Positions 33,861 to 41,396 are shown, counted from the stretch's first letter. The stretch: 64,000 nt of DNA from JAGVYF01 sp041650315 (GCA_041650315.1 JBAZLJ010000002.1:310001-374000), one strand, 5' to 3'. Numbers and translations: made by a program. The notes: generated from the letters alone by a model not told the origin.

Positions 33861-34220
33861 ATGAAAACAGGACCAACAAACGAAAACCTTGTAAGCTTAA
33901 TACAGGATCTGAAGAAGAAATCAATAGATGAAAAAGTAAACATCTGGAAGAGAGTAGCTGAGGATCTAGGCAGGAGCACAAGGGAAAGAAGGATTGTCAA
34001 TCTAATGCGTATCGATAAGAACGCAAAAGACGGCGAAACTGTAGTTATACCTGGAAAAGTCCTAGGAATGGGCGTAATCACCCAAAAAATCGTTGTCGCA
34101 GCATTCAGATTCTCTGGTTCCGCAGCAGATAAGATTAAACAAGCAGGCGGAAATGCTATCACTATCACAGAACTTATGGAAAAAAATCCAAAAGGAAGCA
34201 AAGTGAGGATATTGGGTTAA
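33861..34220 (+). CDS. rpl18e: Ribosomal protein eL18
   Basis: 119 residues, the archaeal eL18 length. MKTGPTNENLVSLIQDLKKKS and VNLMRIDKNAKDGETVVIPGKVLGMG are conserved; the fold is shared with uL15. It starts 35 bp after the tRNA-Leu gene and 1 bp before uL13, so release from the tRNA transcript would be needed for a mature mRNA. Confidence 0.95.
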   Translation: MKTGPTNENLVSLIQDLKKKSIDEKVNIWKRVAEDLGRSTRERRIVNLMRIDKNAKDGETVVIPGKVLGMGVITQKIVVAAFRFSGSAADKIKQAGGNAITITELMEKNPKGSKVRILG

Positions 34221-34221
34221 A

Positions 34222-34647
34222 ATGATAATTGACGGAAAAGATTTGGTACTTGGAAGATTGGCATCTTTCGCAGCTAGAAAAGCATTGCTAGGCGAAAAAG
34301 TGGATATCGTGAATTGCGAAGAAGTATTGATATCCGGCAGCAAGAAAACTGTGCTTGCAAGATTCCATAAACTCATGGATTTAGGGTGCCAGAAAGCTTT
34401 CAAAGGCCCATTCGTAACTAGACTGCCTGACAGGATTGTAAGGAAAGCAGTCAAAAGAATGCTTCCAATCAGGAGAGGAAGAGGCAGAGATGCATACCAT
34501 AATGTAATGTGTTATATCGGAGTGCCTGACGAACTTAAAGGGCAAGAAACATGCACATTCAAGAATGCAGAGCTCACATCATTATCAACATTGAAATATA
34601 TGAAACTCAAAGACGTCTCTAAACAGATAGGCGGAAAGGTATACTAA
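34222..34647 (+). CDS. rpl13: Ribosomal protein uL13
   Basis: 141 residues. IIDGKDLVLGRLASFAARKALLGEKVDIVNCE and RMLPIRRGRGRDAYHNVMCYIGVP are the archaeal uL13 signatures. It starts an early assembly block of the large subunit. It is packed 1 bp from both neighbours. Confidence 0.96.
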   Translation: MIIDGKDLVLGRLASFAARKALLGEKVDIVNCEEVLISGSKKTVLARFHKLMDLGCQKAFKGPFVTRLPDRIVRKAVKRMLPIRRGRGRDAYHNVMCYIGVPDELKGQETCTFKNAELTSLSTLKYMKLKDVSKQIGGKVY

Positions 34648-34648
34648 A

Positions 34649-35044
34649 ATGATCAAACCAATCAACACAACAGGCAGGAGAAAAACTGCAATCGCACGTG
34701 CGACATTGATGCCAGGAACTGGCGTAGTGAGATTGAATAATAATGTCATCGATTTCATGGAACCTAAAGCACTAAGGATGAAATTGCAGGAACCTATCCT
34801 ATTATCAGGCAAGACCATCAGCAAAGTCAATGTGTCAATCAAGACCATGGGCGGCGGAAGGATCGGCCAAATAGACGCAGCACGTCTAGCTCTAGCAAGA
34901 GCGCTTGTAGCTTACGATAAGAAGCTTGAGAAGCATTTCTTGGACTATGACAGGCTATTGCTCGTACCAGACGTAAGGTTCAAAGAACGCTGTAAGCCTA
35001 ACGACTCGAAAGCAAGAGCTAAGAGACAGAAATCGTACAGGTAG
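34649..35044 (+). CDS. rps9: Ribosomal protein uS9
   Basis: 131 residues. TTGRRKTAIARATLMPGTGVVRLN at the start, and the C-terminal DSKARAKRQKSYR tail that reaches the P-site tRNA. Last gene of this operon. The rpoN and rpoK genes that often follow in archaea are not here. Confidence 0.96.
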   Translation: MIKPINTTGRRKTAIARATLMPGTGVVRLNNNVIDFMEPKALRMKLQEPILLSGKTISKVNVSIKTMGGGRIGQIDAARLALARALVAYDKKLEKHFLDYDRLLLVPDVRFKERCKPNDSKARAKRQKSYR

Positions 35045-35106
35045 AGGCTACCTGATTTTTCTATTTTTTGAAAATATTTATATAGTTTCAACGCCATTAA
35101 ATTGGT

Positions 35107-35466
35107 ATGAAACTAGGCGAAGCAGAAACACTTATTGATGAAATCAGAAAAGAGACTTTAAAATTCCTTAAATCTAAGGAAAAAGAAGCTGAATTCTCAT
35201 GGAATGGACAAGATACTATCATCAATGACAAATCATATCTTAAAAGGTATTGGCTGCGCAAAACTTCATCTTGGTTCATCAAACCGACTTACTTAGAACT
35301 GCAATTGACTGCGGAAGAAGTCAACGGAAAATGGTATGTGAAGAACATTGCTAATCCTAAACTGAATAAAAAAAATATATTGATATATGTGTATCTGCAC
35401 AAAAAGTATCCTGCGATTGAAAAGATCATACTTTCTAAATTCGGGTCTTCTGCAGACATTCAATAA
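35107..35466 (+). CDS. Protein of unknown function
   Basis: 119-residue soluble protein. N-terminal helix KLGEAETLIDEIRKETLKFLKSKEKE, then an aromatic, basic middle (YLKRYWLRKTSSWFIKPTYLELQL) and a final KKNILIYVYLHKKYPAIEKII segment. I do not recognise the family. AATATTTATATAG about 25-30 bp before the start gives it a separate leaderless promoter. It ends 20 bp before the convergent tyrosyl-tRNA synthetase. Confidence 0.55.
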   Translation: MKLGEAETLIDEIRKETLKFLKSKEKEAEFSWNGQDTIINDKSYLKRYWLRKTSSWFIKPTYLELQLTAEEVNGKWYVKNIANPKLNKKNILIYVYLHKKYPAIEKIILSKFGSSADIQ

Positions 35467-35485
35467 ATATAAAACTTAGAAACAC

Positions 35486-36559
35486 TCATTTAGTCACATT
35501 ATAGCTTTTGACTAATTCGTACAATTCGTGCGCTTTCTTGTTTTTCTCGAAATGGTCACGCACTGGTTTAAGCAATTTGTTAAGCTCTACTGCAACAGTA
35601 TTCTTAAGATCTACTGGATGCACGTCACCCGCAGCAAATGATTTCTCGAGATCTATGTATGAATTGAATTCAACATCTCCACCAAATTTAGCAGGACGCT
35701 CTATCTTAAGGGATTTTGCGCTTTCAAAAACAATGAATTTACAATATTCTAGCACTGGATTCTCAACAATTACTTTTTCAGGGCAATATGCTTTTCGTAT
35801 TTTTCTTATAATCTCTTCTTCATTATCACTCATAAAAATTGCAGTATCCGGGTTTGATTTCGACATCTTCATCTCAATAGCACGTTCAACGGTCTTCTCT
35901 CCCGCGGGTGGCTGACCTAATCCCATCAACATAGGATGATGAACCGCAATTGGAGCATAAAGCCCTATCTTAGGACCTATCTCCCTGGCGAGCATATTGA
36001 CTTTTCTTTGGTCCATACCCAATTGACAAATATCCACGCCTAATTGGTATATGTCAGACATCTGCATGACTGGATAAAAAATTTGAGAAGTCTGCAATGA
36101 ATCAGATTCTGATCTCCCCATAATCTGCGAAGACTTGATAATACGTTTAACTGTAGTATTCCTAGCGATCTGCATGAGTCTTTTCAAATAATCATCATTG
36201 TGCATAAAATCAGACACCCAGACAAATTCAACATTGTCCAGATCCATCCCGCATTGCCCCCAAACTTCAATGAAATATTTTCCCATGGTCTGGATCTTAT
36301 CAAGATCTCCGCCCATCTTATTATTAGCCCATGCATGCCAATCTGCAAGAAGTATCTTGAATTTACATCCGGTACTCGTCATCTTATTTACATTTATTGC
36401 TCTCACTAGGCCTTGTGCAATATGCAATCTGCCAGAAGGCTCAAAACCATCATAAGCAACTGGATGAGATTTTGAATCGAATAAAGCGCGCAATTCATTC
36501 TCGTTAATTATTTCTTGAGCAAAACTTTTGATAATAGAGATTTTAGATTCGGTATCCAT
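35486..36559 (-). CDS. tyrS: Tyrosyl-tRNA synthetase
   Basis: 357-residue class I synthetase of the archaeal/eukaryotic type. The HIGH motif appears as HIAQ (46-49, in FEPSGRLHIAQG) and the KMSKS loop is intact (EMKMSKSNPDTAIF, near 230-235). QVDICQLGMDQRKVNML-like sequence and the tyrosine pocket region YDGFEPSG fit TyrRS rather than TrpRS. It charges tRNA-Tyr with tyrosine. Length is slightly above the compact archaeal form. Confidence 0.94.
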   Translation of the reverse strand: MDTESKISIIKSFAQEIINENELRALFDSKSHPVAYDGFEPSGRLHIAQGLVRAINVNKMTSTGCKFKILLADWHAWANNKMGGDLDKIQTMGKYFIEVWGQCGMDLDNVEFVWVSDFMHNDDYLKRLMQIARNTTVKRIIKSSQIMGRSESDSLQTSQIFYPVMQMSDIYQLGVDICQLGMDQRKVNMLAREIGPKIGLYAPIAVHHPMLMGLGQPPAGEKTVERAIEMKMSKSNPDTAIFMSDNEEEIIRKIRKAYCPEKVIVENPVLEYCKFIVFESAKSLKIERPAKFGGDVEFNSYIDLEKSFAAGDVHPVDLKNTVAVELNKLLKPVRDHFEKNKKAHELYELVKSYNVTK

Positions 36560-36627
36560 ACGTCAAGGATATAATGCTGTACTTTAAAAAAGTATCGAAC
36601 CATCTGATATTTTTAAACATCCAAATA

Positions 36628-36636
36628 TTTATAAAC
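36628..36636 (+). promoter_or_regulatory. TATA box upstream of the 36-residue ORF
   Basis: TTTATAAAC would start transcription near 36655. A GGTGAT ribosome-binding site follows at 36667-36672, 5 nt before the TTG start at 36678. Confidence 0.45.
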
Positions 36637-36677
36637 ATCATAACCCTATTAAATTTAGTAAAAAAAGGTGATAGCGT

Positions 36678-36788
36678 TTGAATCAAATGGAAATGGATTA
36701 TTATCTGTCTAAAATATATGATCTCGAATCCGATGATTTCGATACGCCTCTTCTAAAAAACGTAAAGACAAAATATATTGCGTCTTAA
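36678..36788 (+). CDS. Possible 36-residue acidic peptide
   Basis: A short ORF, TTG at 36678 to TAA at 36786-36788 (MNQMEMDYYLSKIYDLES start). A good ribosome-binding site GGTGAT precedes the TTG, and a TATA box lies about 45 bp further up; ATG 36687 is an alternative start. The peptide is acidic with a Lys-rich end. No homologue is recalled. The transcript would run into the folded region at 36840-36897. Confidence 0.4.
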   Translation: MNQMEMDYYLSKIYDLESDDFDTPLLKNVKTKYIAS

Positions 36789-36839
36789 TTTTTAAGTTAT
36801 TTCTACAATTTTTTAAAGTTTTGCAATTATTATGTTTCC

Positions 36840-36897
36840 GTCGACCATAAGAATTCTGTTGGAATTCTATCCTCGACTTCTCCGTCGAGGAATCGAC
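36840..36897 (+). other. Predicted three-way-junction structure
   Basis: GTCGA (36840-36844) pairs with TCGAC (36893-36897). It encloses two perfect 7-bp hairpins, AGAATTC/GAATTCT (36850-36868, 5-nt loop) and CCTCGAC/GTCGAGG (36871-36890, 6-nt loop). It lies downstream of the 36-residue ORF and immediately upstream of a TATA box. It could be an mRNA 3' end structure, a small RNA or a protein-binding DNA element. Confidence 0.45.
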
Positions 36898-36900
36898 AAG

Positions 36901-36909
36901 TTTATATAG
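36901..36909 (+). promoter_or_regulatory. TATA box of the putative structured RNA
   Basis: TTTATATAG starts 42 bp before the 5' strand of the closing helix of the RNA (36943). The expected transcription start at about 36928-36935 would include the whole fold. Confidence 0.5.
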
Positions 36910-36929
36910 TTATTTACCTATAATATAGT

Positions 36930-37190
36930 TAGAGAAAAATACATGTTAGAAGCGTCATATAGGTGAGCCATCCTTGAATCAAGGATGACAATTGGGGGGT
37001 GCATTGAAAACTAAGGAATTAGTTTACAATGCATATTGAATAGGGTTGGTTGATGGGGAAATAGTTTCAATCACGATCAGAATACATGATTAATAATCCG
37101 CAAGAACGTGGGTTCTTGCGCACGCGAATGTATCAATATCCCGCGAGAGAAACTGATAGACTATTAATCAACGCGTAACATTTTAACAGG
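36930..37190 (+). ncRNA. Putative large structured RNA upstream of the ftsZ operon
   Basis: No ORF of note is present, but nested complementarity covers the stretch. The closing helix is ATGTTA/TAACAT (36943-36948 with 37176-37181), continued by GCGT/ACGC. Hairpin A is CATCCTTG/CAAGGATG (36969-36987). Hairpin B is TGCATTG/CAATGCA plus seven inner pairs capped by GGAA, a GNRA tetraloop (37000-37033). Arm C nests TTGAT/ATCAA, AGTTTC/GAAACT (37063-37068 with 37149-37154), ATACAT/ATGTAT, and a 9-bp tip CGCAAGAAC/GTTCTTGCG (37099-37120). Conserved motifs of RNase P RNA, SRP RNA, rRNA or tRNA were not found. Ends are estimated. Confidence 0.6.
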
Positions 37191-37260
37191 TAAAATTTGT
37201 TTAAATAACTTTCGGTTTCTCTTGATTTCGCCGGGGATATCCATAGGGTAGGTAGATACT

Positions 37261-37734
37261 ATGAAAATAAACCTGGTCAAAGGAGTGAAAAAAAGAGAAA
37301 GCTGTTTCTTCTATAGACGAGACACTATCGGCGGAGTATATCGCACACCGGTATGCGAAAAATGCAATTTCAAAAAACCAAATGTCACAAAGTGTGCGGA
37401 GTGCACAGTGTATGCGCCTTACCTTTCTATGAATGATCTCGCTACCCGCGAGATTGAGAGATACAGATTCTTCAGCCAAAATCCAGTATCAAAATCAGAA
37501 AGCGAACCTATTGTGACTGAGGAGATTGTCACAAATAATTCAGCTAACTCTATTGTTGGAATCAAATCCGCAAAACAGTCAGATGCTAAAGTGAATTGTG
37601 AAAGGCAGACTGCATCGCTTATCTCATTCATAGAAAACAAAGAAATCACTACCGGAAAAAGAGAGGTCCAGATGAAACTCAGACCTTTCCAAGAACAGAA
37701 TAGCAAATGCAGCATGAAGGAGGGTAAAATATGA
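37261..37734 (+). CDS. Zn-ribbon-like protein, first gene of the ftsZ operon
   Basis: 157 residues. Cys32-x2-Cys35 and Cys45-x2-Cys48 (VCEKCNFKKPNVTKCAECTVY) form a likely zinc ribbon or knuckle near the N-terminus. The C-terminal 100 residues are Ser/Glu/Lys/Gln-rich and look disordered. GTTTAAATAA (about 37198-37207) suits a promoter starting about 30 nt before the ATG. The stop overlaps the start of a 55-residue membrane protein by 4 bp, and ftsZ follows. Function unknown; operon membership suggests a cell-division or DNA-segregation role (inference). Confidence 0.6.
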   Translation: MKINLVKGVKKRESCFFYRRDTIGGVYRTPVCEKCNFKKPNVTKCAECTVYAPYLSMNDLATREIERYRFFSQNPVSKSESEPIVTEEIVTNNSANSIVGIKSAKQSDAKVNCERQTASLISFIENKEITTGKREVQMKLRPFQEQNSKCSMKEGKI

Positions 37735-37898
37735 TAGATACGCTAATCGCATTCATCATCGTGAGCGTACTGATGATGATATTCACTAAAGTGCTGCAGG
37801 TAATATGCAAACCCGGACTTAGGACTTCCGCCATCTCGATCAAATCACATGACAATAAATGTATAGTTAGAGTGGAAAAGACGAGGATGCGAGGTTGA
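37731..37898 (+). CDS. Small single-pass membrane protein upstream of ftsZ
   Basis: 55 residues. ATG 37731 overlaps the preceding stop (ATGA) and TGA ends at 37898, 4 bp before ftsZ. Residues about 4-25 (TLIAFIIVSVLMMIFTKVLQVI) are a membrane helix, followed by a 30-residue basic cytoplasmic-type tail with Lys and Arg. The arrangement suggests a membrane anchor or regulator of FtsZ. No homology to SepF, ZipA or FtsA is visible. Translational coupling on both sides is the main support that it is a real gene. Confidence 0.6.
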   Translation: MIDTLIAFIIVSVLMMIFTKVLQVICKPGLRTSAISIKSHDNKCIVRVEKTRMRG

Positions 37899-37902
37899 GA
37901 AT

Positions 37903-38919
37903 ATGGAAATAGGGCAAGCAAATATAAAAATCATAGGCGCCGGAGGCGCAGGAAACAATATGGTGTCTTGGCTGTATGATAAGCAGATACGCGGAGCCGA
38001 GATAATCGCGTGCAATACAGACAAGCAGCACCTGGACATAAGCAAAGCTGACAAAAAATTCCTGCTTGGCAAAGAAACCACACGTGGGTTAGGCTGCGGA
38101 GGATTTCCTGAGAAAGGCGCTCAGTCTGCGAAAGAAGCTTTAGTCGAGATTAGACAAACACTGCACGGCGCAGATATGGTGTTCATATGCGCAGGCATGG
38201 GCGGCGGAACCGGAACAGGTTCTTCGCCGATAATCGCGCAAGTCGCGAAAGATGCTGGCGCAATAGTGATCGGGACTGTGACGATGCCATTCAAAATTGA
38301 AAGAGCTAGAGTCGACAAAGCGGAATATGGATTACAACAACTCAGATATGCATGCGACACAGTGATAGTAATCGACAACAACAGGTTGGTTCAACTTGCG
38401 GGCAATCTGCCTATACAGCAAGCTTTCGCTGTGGCCAATGAATTGATATCGACTATGATCAAAGGGATTGTCGAAACAATCGCGATACCTTCGCTTGTGA
38501 ATCTGGATTATGCTGATGTCAAAGCCATCATGATGAACGGAGGAGTGGCTGCCATTGGAGTAGGCTCTTCAGATACGGCAAACCGCGTCAAAGAAGCAGT
38601 GCATGGCGCATTGAGCAATCCTCTGCTTGATATAAAATATGACGGCGCGACCGGAGCGTTGATACATGTGATAGGCGGTCCGGACATGACTCTTGAAGAG
38701 ATCAACCGCATAGGAGAATTGGTCACGCATTCATTAGATGAAGATGCGAATATCATATGGGGCGCAAGAGTTGATGAGAGCATGAAAGGCAAGATCACTG
38801 TCATGACTATCATAACCGGCGTTAATTCACCATGGATACTGGGCAAAACAGACCCTAAGAAAACAATGACCATGAATCAGCGCATATCGCATGAGCTAGG
38901 CATAGACCTGGCAATATAG
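37903..38919 (+). CDS. ftsZ: Cell division protein FtsZ
   Basis: 338-residue tubulin/FtsZ GTPase. IIGAGGAGNNMV binds nucleotide at the N-terminus, and the tubulin signature GMGGGTGTGSSP lies near residues 97-108. The catalytic T7 loop N-x-D-x-x-D is present as NLDYAD near 200-205, so the filament GTPase should be active. The C-terminus ends soon after the core (QRISHELGIDLAI) without the long linker and C-terminal peptide of many FtsZs, so membrane attachment must use another contact, perhaps the small upstream protein. A GAGGT ribosome-binding site precedes ATG 37903. Archaeal FtsZ1/FtsZ2 assignment is not attempted. Confidence 0.95.
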   Translation: MEIGQANIKIIGAGGAGNNMVSWLYDKQIRGAEIIACNTDKQHLDISKADKKFLLGKETTRGLGCGGFPEKGAQSAKEALVEIRQTLHGADMVFICAGMGGGTGTGSSPIIAQVAKDAGAIVIGTVTMPFKIERARVDKAEYGLQQLRYACDTVIVIDNNRLVQLAGNLPIQQAFAVANELISTMIKGIVETIAIPSLVNLDYADVKAIMMNGGVAAIGVGSSDTANRVKEAVHGALSNPLLDIKYDGATGALIHVIGGPDMTLEEINRIGELVTHSLDEDANIIWGARVDESMKGKITVMTIITGVNSPWILGKTDPKKTMTMNQRISHELGIDLAI

Positions 38920-38935
38920 ATTCCATCATCCATCC

Positions 38936-38994
38936 CCCTTGCCTTCCAAGAAGGCCTCCCCCAAACTATGCCACAAACCAACGGAAGGCAAGGG
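38936..38994 (+). other. Inverted repeat with two alternative hairpins after ftsZ
   Basis: CCCTTGCCTTCC (38936-38947) is a perfect 12-bp inverted repeat of GGAAGGCAAGGG (38983-38994). The same left-hand GCCTTC can instead pair locally with GAAGGC (38950-38955) across a CAA loop, so two folds compete. It lies 16 bp after the ftsZ stop and may terminate or protect the transcript, or be a small RNA. Confidence 0.5.
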
Positions 38995-39043
38995 ACTTTG
39001 ATTTTATAGTAATTTTATAGAATTATCCTAAACGCATGATAAC

Positions 39044-39052
39044 CTTTAAATA
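39044..39052 (+). promoter_or_regulatory. TATA box of the PIN-domain operon
   Basis: CTTTAAATA is centred about 28 bp before ATG 39076, supporting a leaderless start at that ATG rather than the GTG at 39073. Confidence 0.5.
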
Positions 39053-39075
39053 ATTGTTTTTCTTAGATAATCGTG

Positions 39076-39633
39076 ATGAACTCAGAGATAAAGAAAGATG
39101 TGCTAGATATTCTCAATAGAGTAATCGTTATCTTAGATAAAAAAGAAATACGGGATGTTCTGGAACTAAAAGAGATAAGCGATCACACATTGCATGATGC
39201 ATCCATTTTCCAAGACAAAGATTCTATCTCTATAGGTGTTCTGGTGTATGCTCTTGCGAAAGTATTCGAACGCGATTTCCATGATACATTCATGTACAAC
39301 AAAACACTCAGTAAGTTGAAAGAAGCTAAGGATTCGTTGCAAAGGAATGATATAGACAATTATCGCCTATGCATAAAAGAGATAACAAGCATAATCAGCA
39401 AGGTTGATTTTAAGTTCAAAATGTATGTGGAACAGGTTCTTGAGAAAGCGAGAATCAAAAAAGGGTCTAGTTTGTTCGCGCACGGACTTTCTATGGCCAG
39501 AGTTTCAGAAATGCTGAATATATCGCAATGGGAGCTTATGAATTATGTCGGCAAGACTAAAATTATTGATCGAGAGATGCCGGATGTGCCAGTCAAGCAA
39601 AGATTAAAACTAGCGAGGGCGCTTTTCAAATGA
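39076..39633 (+). CDS. HTH-like protein paired with a PIN-domain protein
   Basis: 185 residues, mostly helical. A C-terminal helix-turn-helix-like stretch (GLSMARVSEMLNISQWELMNYVGKTKI, about residues 140-166) is the kind used in antitoxin-type DNA-binding proteins. The N-terminal two thirds are a helical bundle. The stop overlaps the PIN gene start by 4 bp (ATGA). The pair resembles a toxin-antitoxin operon, but the size is large for an antitoxin, so a chromosomal regulatory role is equally possible. Confidence 0.5.
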   Translation: MNSEIKKDVLDILNRVIVILDKKEIRDVLELKEISDHTLHDASIFQDKDSISIGVLVYALAKVFERDFHDTFMYNKTLSKLKEAKDSLQRNDIDNYRLCIKEITSIISKVDFKFKMYVEQVLEKARIKKGSSLFAHGLSMARVSEMLNISQWELMNYVGKTKIIDREMPDVPVKQRLKLARALFK

Positions 39634-40319
39634 CCATCATAATATTCGATGCGGGTCCGATAATAACATTGGCTTTGAATAACCTAACTTGGCTGCTTGA
39701 GGAATTCAAGAAAAGATGCAACTGCCAATTGATCATACCTGATTCAGTGAAATTCGAGTTAATTGATAGGCCTATCGAAGGCAAAAAATACAAATTTGAG
39801 GCTATGCAGACCTTAGTGTACCTCAAGAATCACACTCTTGATGTGTATAAAGGAAGAATCCGCGCCGAAACAAATGCATTAGCTGAACTTATGAATTCTG
39901 TATTCATGGCAAAAGGAAAGAATATACAACTAGTGCATCTTGGCGAAGTGGAGACTATTGCTGTCGCTTTGAAATTAAACGCTGATGTCATTGTGGTAGA
40001 TGAAAGGACAGTACGTTTGCTTATAGAAGCGCCTAAAGTATTGCACAGGCTCATGGAGCATAAACTACATACCAAGATTGAGATAAATCAAGCTAAGCTC
40101 AGCCTGCTGCAGAAAAAAACTGCAAGTATCAAGATAATAAGATCTGTAGAGATAGTCACACGCGCATACGAGCTTGGAATGCTCGATAAATATCTGCCTT
40201 ATGATATGCCTGATTCCAAAAAAGAATTGCTCACCGCGGCGTTATGGGCGATGAAACTGAAAGGGTGCTCAATCACCCAAGAAGAGATATATGAGATTGC
40301 TTCTATTGAAGGATTATAA
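39630..40319 (+). CDS. PIN-domain protein with C-terminal helical extension
   Basis: 229 residues. FDAGPIITLAL (Asp7), GEVETIAVA (Glu106, Glu108) and VIVVDERTV (Asp124) are the metal-binding positions of a PIN ribonuclease. The first 150 residues are the PIN fold. The remaining 75 residues end with a helical domain (PDSKKELLTAALWAMKLKGCSITQEEIYEI), unlike short VapC toxins. It probably cleaves RNA; the target is unknown. It is translated with the upstream HTH-like protein. Confidence 0.7.
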   Translation: MTIIIFDAGPIITLALNNLTWLLEEFKKRCNCQLIIPDSVKFELIDRPIEGKKYKFEAMQTLVYLKNHTLDVYKGRIRAETNALAELMNSVFMAKGKNIQLVHLGEVETIAVALKLNADVIVVDERTVRLLIEAPKVLHRLMEHKLHTKIEINQAKLSLLQKKTASIKIIRSVEIVTRAYELGMLDKYLPYDMPDSKKELLTAALWAMKLKGCSITQEEIYEIASIEGL

Positions 40320-40405
40320 TTGGTTACCCCCTTACTTAGTTTATTCTAAATAACTATTATCCGTAACAATCAAATTTATATAATCAGATTCTATCAATTT
40401 CACTG

Positions 40406-40732
40406 ATGTCTACATCAATAGGCATATTTCAAACACTTAAGGAAATAGTGGTAGAATTTTGGGATGATGAATCCACTTTAGATGCATTAATAGATGATCG
40501 CGATGGGTCTGATTCTGAGCTGCTTATGAAGATTAGGCTGCCGGGGCAGATGATCGATGCGGAATTCCTCGCACGCGAATTTTTTGGATTCTATAAAGGC
40601 ATAAGCTATTGGCAGGAACATTATTGCGGAATAGTCTATTATAATACATCGCAAAAAAAAGAGCTCTATCAAAAAATAAAAGAATATTTCAAAGAAGCTG
40701 CTTTCGAAAAAGTTGAAAAGAAAAATAAATAA
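40406..40732 (+). CDS. Protein of unknown function
   Basis: 108 residues, acidic N-terminal half (VEFWDDESTLDALIDDRDGSDSELL) and an aromatic middle (FFGFYKGISYWQEHYCGIVYYNT), Lys-rich end. Family not recognised. AAATTTATATAATC lies 25-30 bp upstream for a leaderless start. It ends 6 bp before the convergent uS7 gene. Confidence 0.5.
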   Translation: MSTSIGIFQTLKEIVVEFWDDESTLDALIDDRDGSDSELLMKIRLPGQMIDAEFLAREFFGFYKGISYWQEHYCGIVYYNTSQKKELYQKIKEYFKEAAFEKVEKKNK

Positions 40733-40738
40733 TTGCCC

Positions 40739-41338
40739 TTATCGCGAGCTGTCGCACTGCCTTTCAAGCTCGTTCTTCTTCGCAATAACTATGGAAGTGT
40801 TGCTTGAGTTGTAAGCTGCGATTATCTCTTCTGTCAAGGTATCCACTATCTTCTTCTTGGAATTGAATGATTTGTGGTATGCACCTTGAGTCATGATCTT
40901 CAAGACAAGGTCTATCCTTCTTTGAGGTGAGCATTCGACTGCTTTCGGATAACGAGCTCCGCCGTATTCGATTGTGACAATCTCTTCTCTTGGAGCTGCA
41001 TTCTCTATAGCTTTCACGAATACTTTGATAGGATTCTCTTTGCATTGTTTTTCTATCCTTGCAAGAACTTGTTCTATGATATTATATGCATTGATTCCTT
41101 GTGTAGCCATATGGCCAGAAGTCTTATAGTGGTGCTGCTTTACTTTGTGTCCTGGAACCCTTATCCTGTTGATAAGTCTCTCGACAATGAAAGTCTTAGA
41201 TTTATGGAATTGTTTTCCAGTATATCTCGCAGCAGTCCTTGGAACGATTCTTGGCTCAAGTGTGATGTATCTAATTAAGCCTGGATCCTTAACTGAGATC
41301 CCTGCTGTCGACCATCTGTTGAATGCCAGTATTTCCAT
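40739..41338 (-). CDS. rps7: Ribosomal protein uS7
   Basis: 199 residues, archaeal length. KTFIVERLINRIRVPGHKVKQHHYKTSGHMATQGINAYNI and IEYGGARYPKAVECSPQRRIDLVLK are conserved. It nucleates the small-subunit head near the tRNA exit site. Last gene of the RNA polymerase operon. The 68-bp gap to uS12 holds an A/T-only 9-bp hairpin. The elongation factor gene that commonly follows is absent. Confidence 0.96.
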   Translation of the reverse strand: MEILAFNRWSTAGISVKDPGLIRYITLEPRIVPRTAARYTGKQFHKSKTFIVERLINRIRVPGHKVKQHHYKTSGHMATQGINAYNIIEQVLARIEKQCKENPIKVFVKAIENAAPREEIVTIEYGGARYPKAVECSPQRRIDLVLKIMTQGAYHKSFNSKKKIVDTLTEEIIAAYNSSNTSIVIAKKNELERQCDSSR

Positions 41339-41375
41339 TTTGTGTTGCCTTTGAATGTTTTTTATTATTTTTTGA

Positions 41376-41396
41376 TTTTTATTTGAAAAATAAAAA
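41376..41396 (-). other. A/T-only hairpin between uS12 and uS7
   Basis: TTTTTATTT (41376-41384) pairs with AAATAAAAA (41388-41396) around a 3-nt loop in the gap between the two genes, with more T-runs beside it. It may be a weak pause/terminator or an mRNA processing site. Confidence 0.3.

Noticed and set aside
36930..37190. RNase P RNA or SRP RNA
   Set aside because: The conserved P4/CR sequences of RNase P RNA and the helix-8 GGAAG-type motif of SRP RNA are absent, so it is reported as an unassigned RNA.
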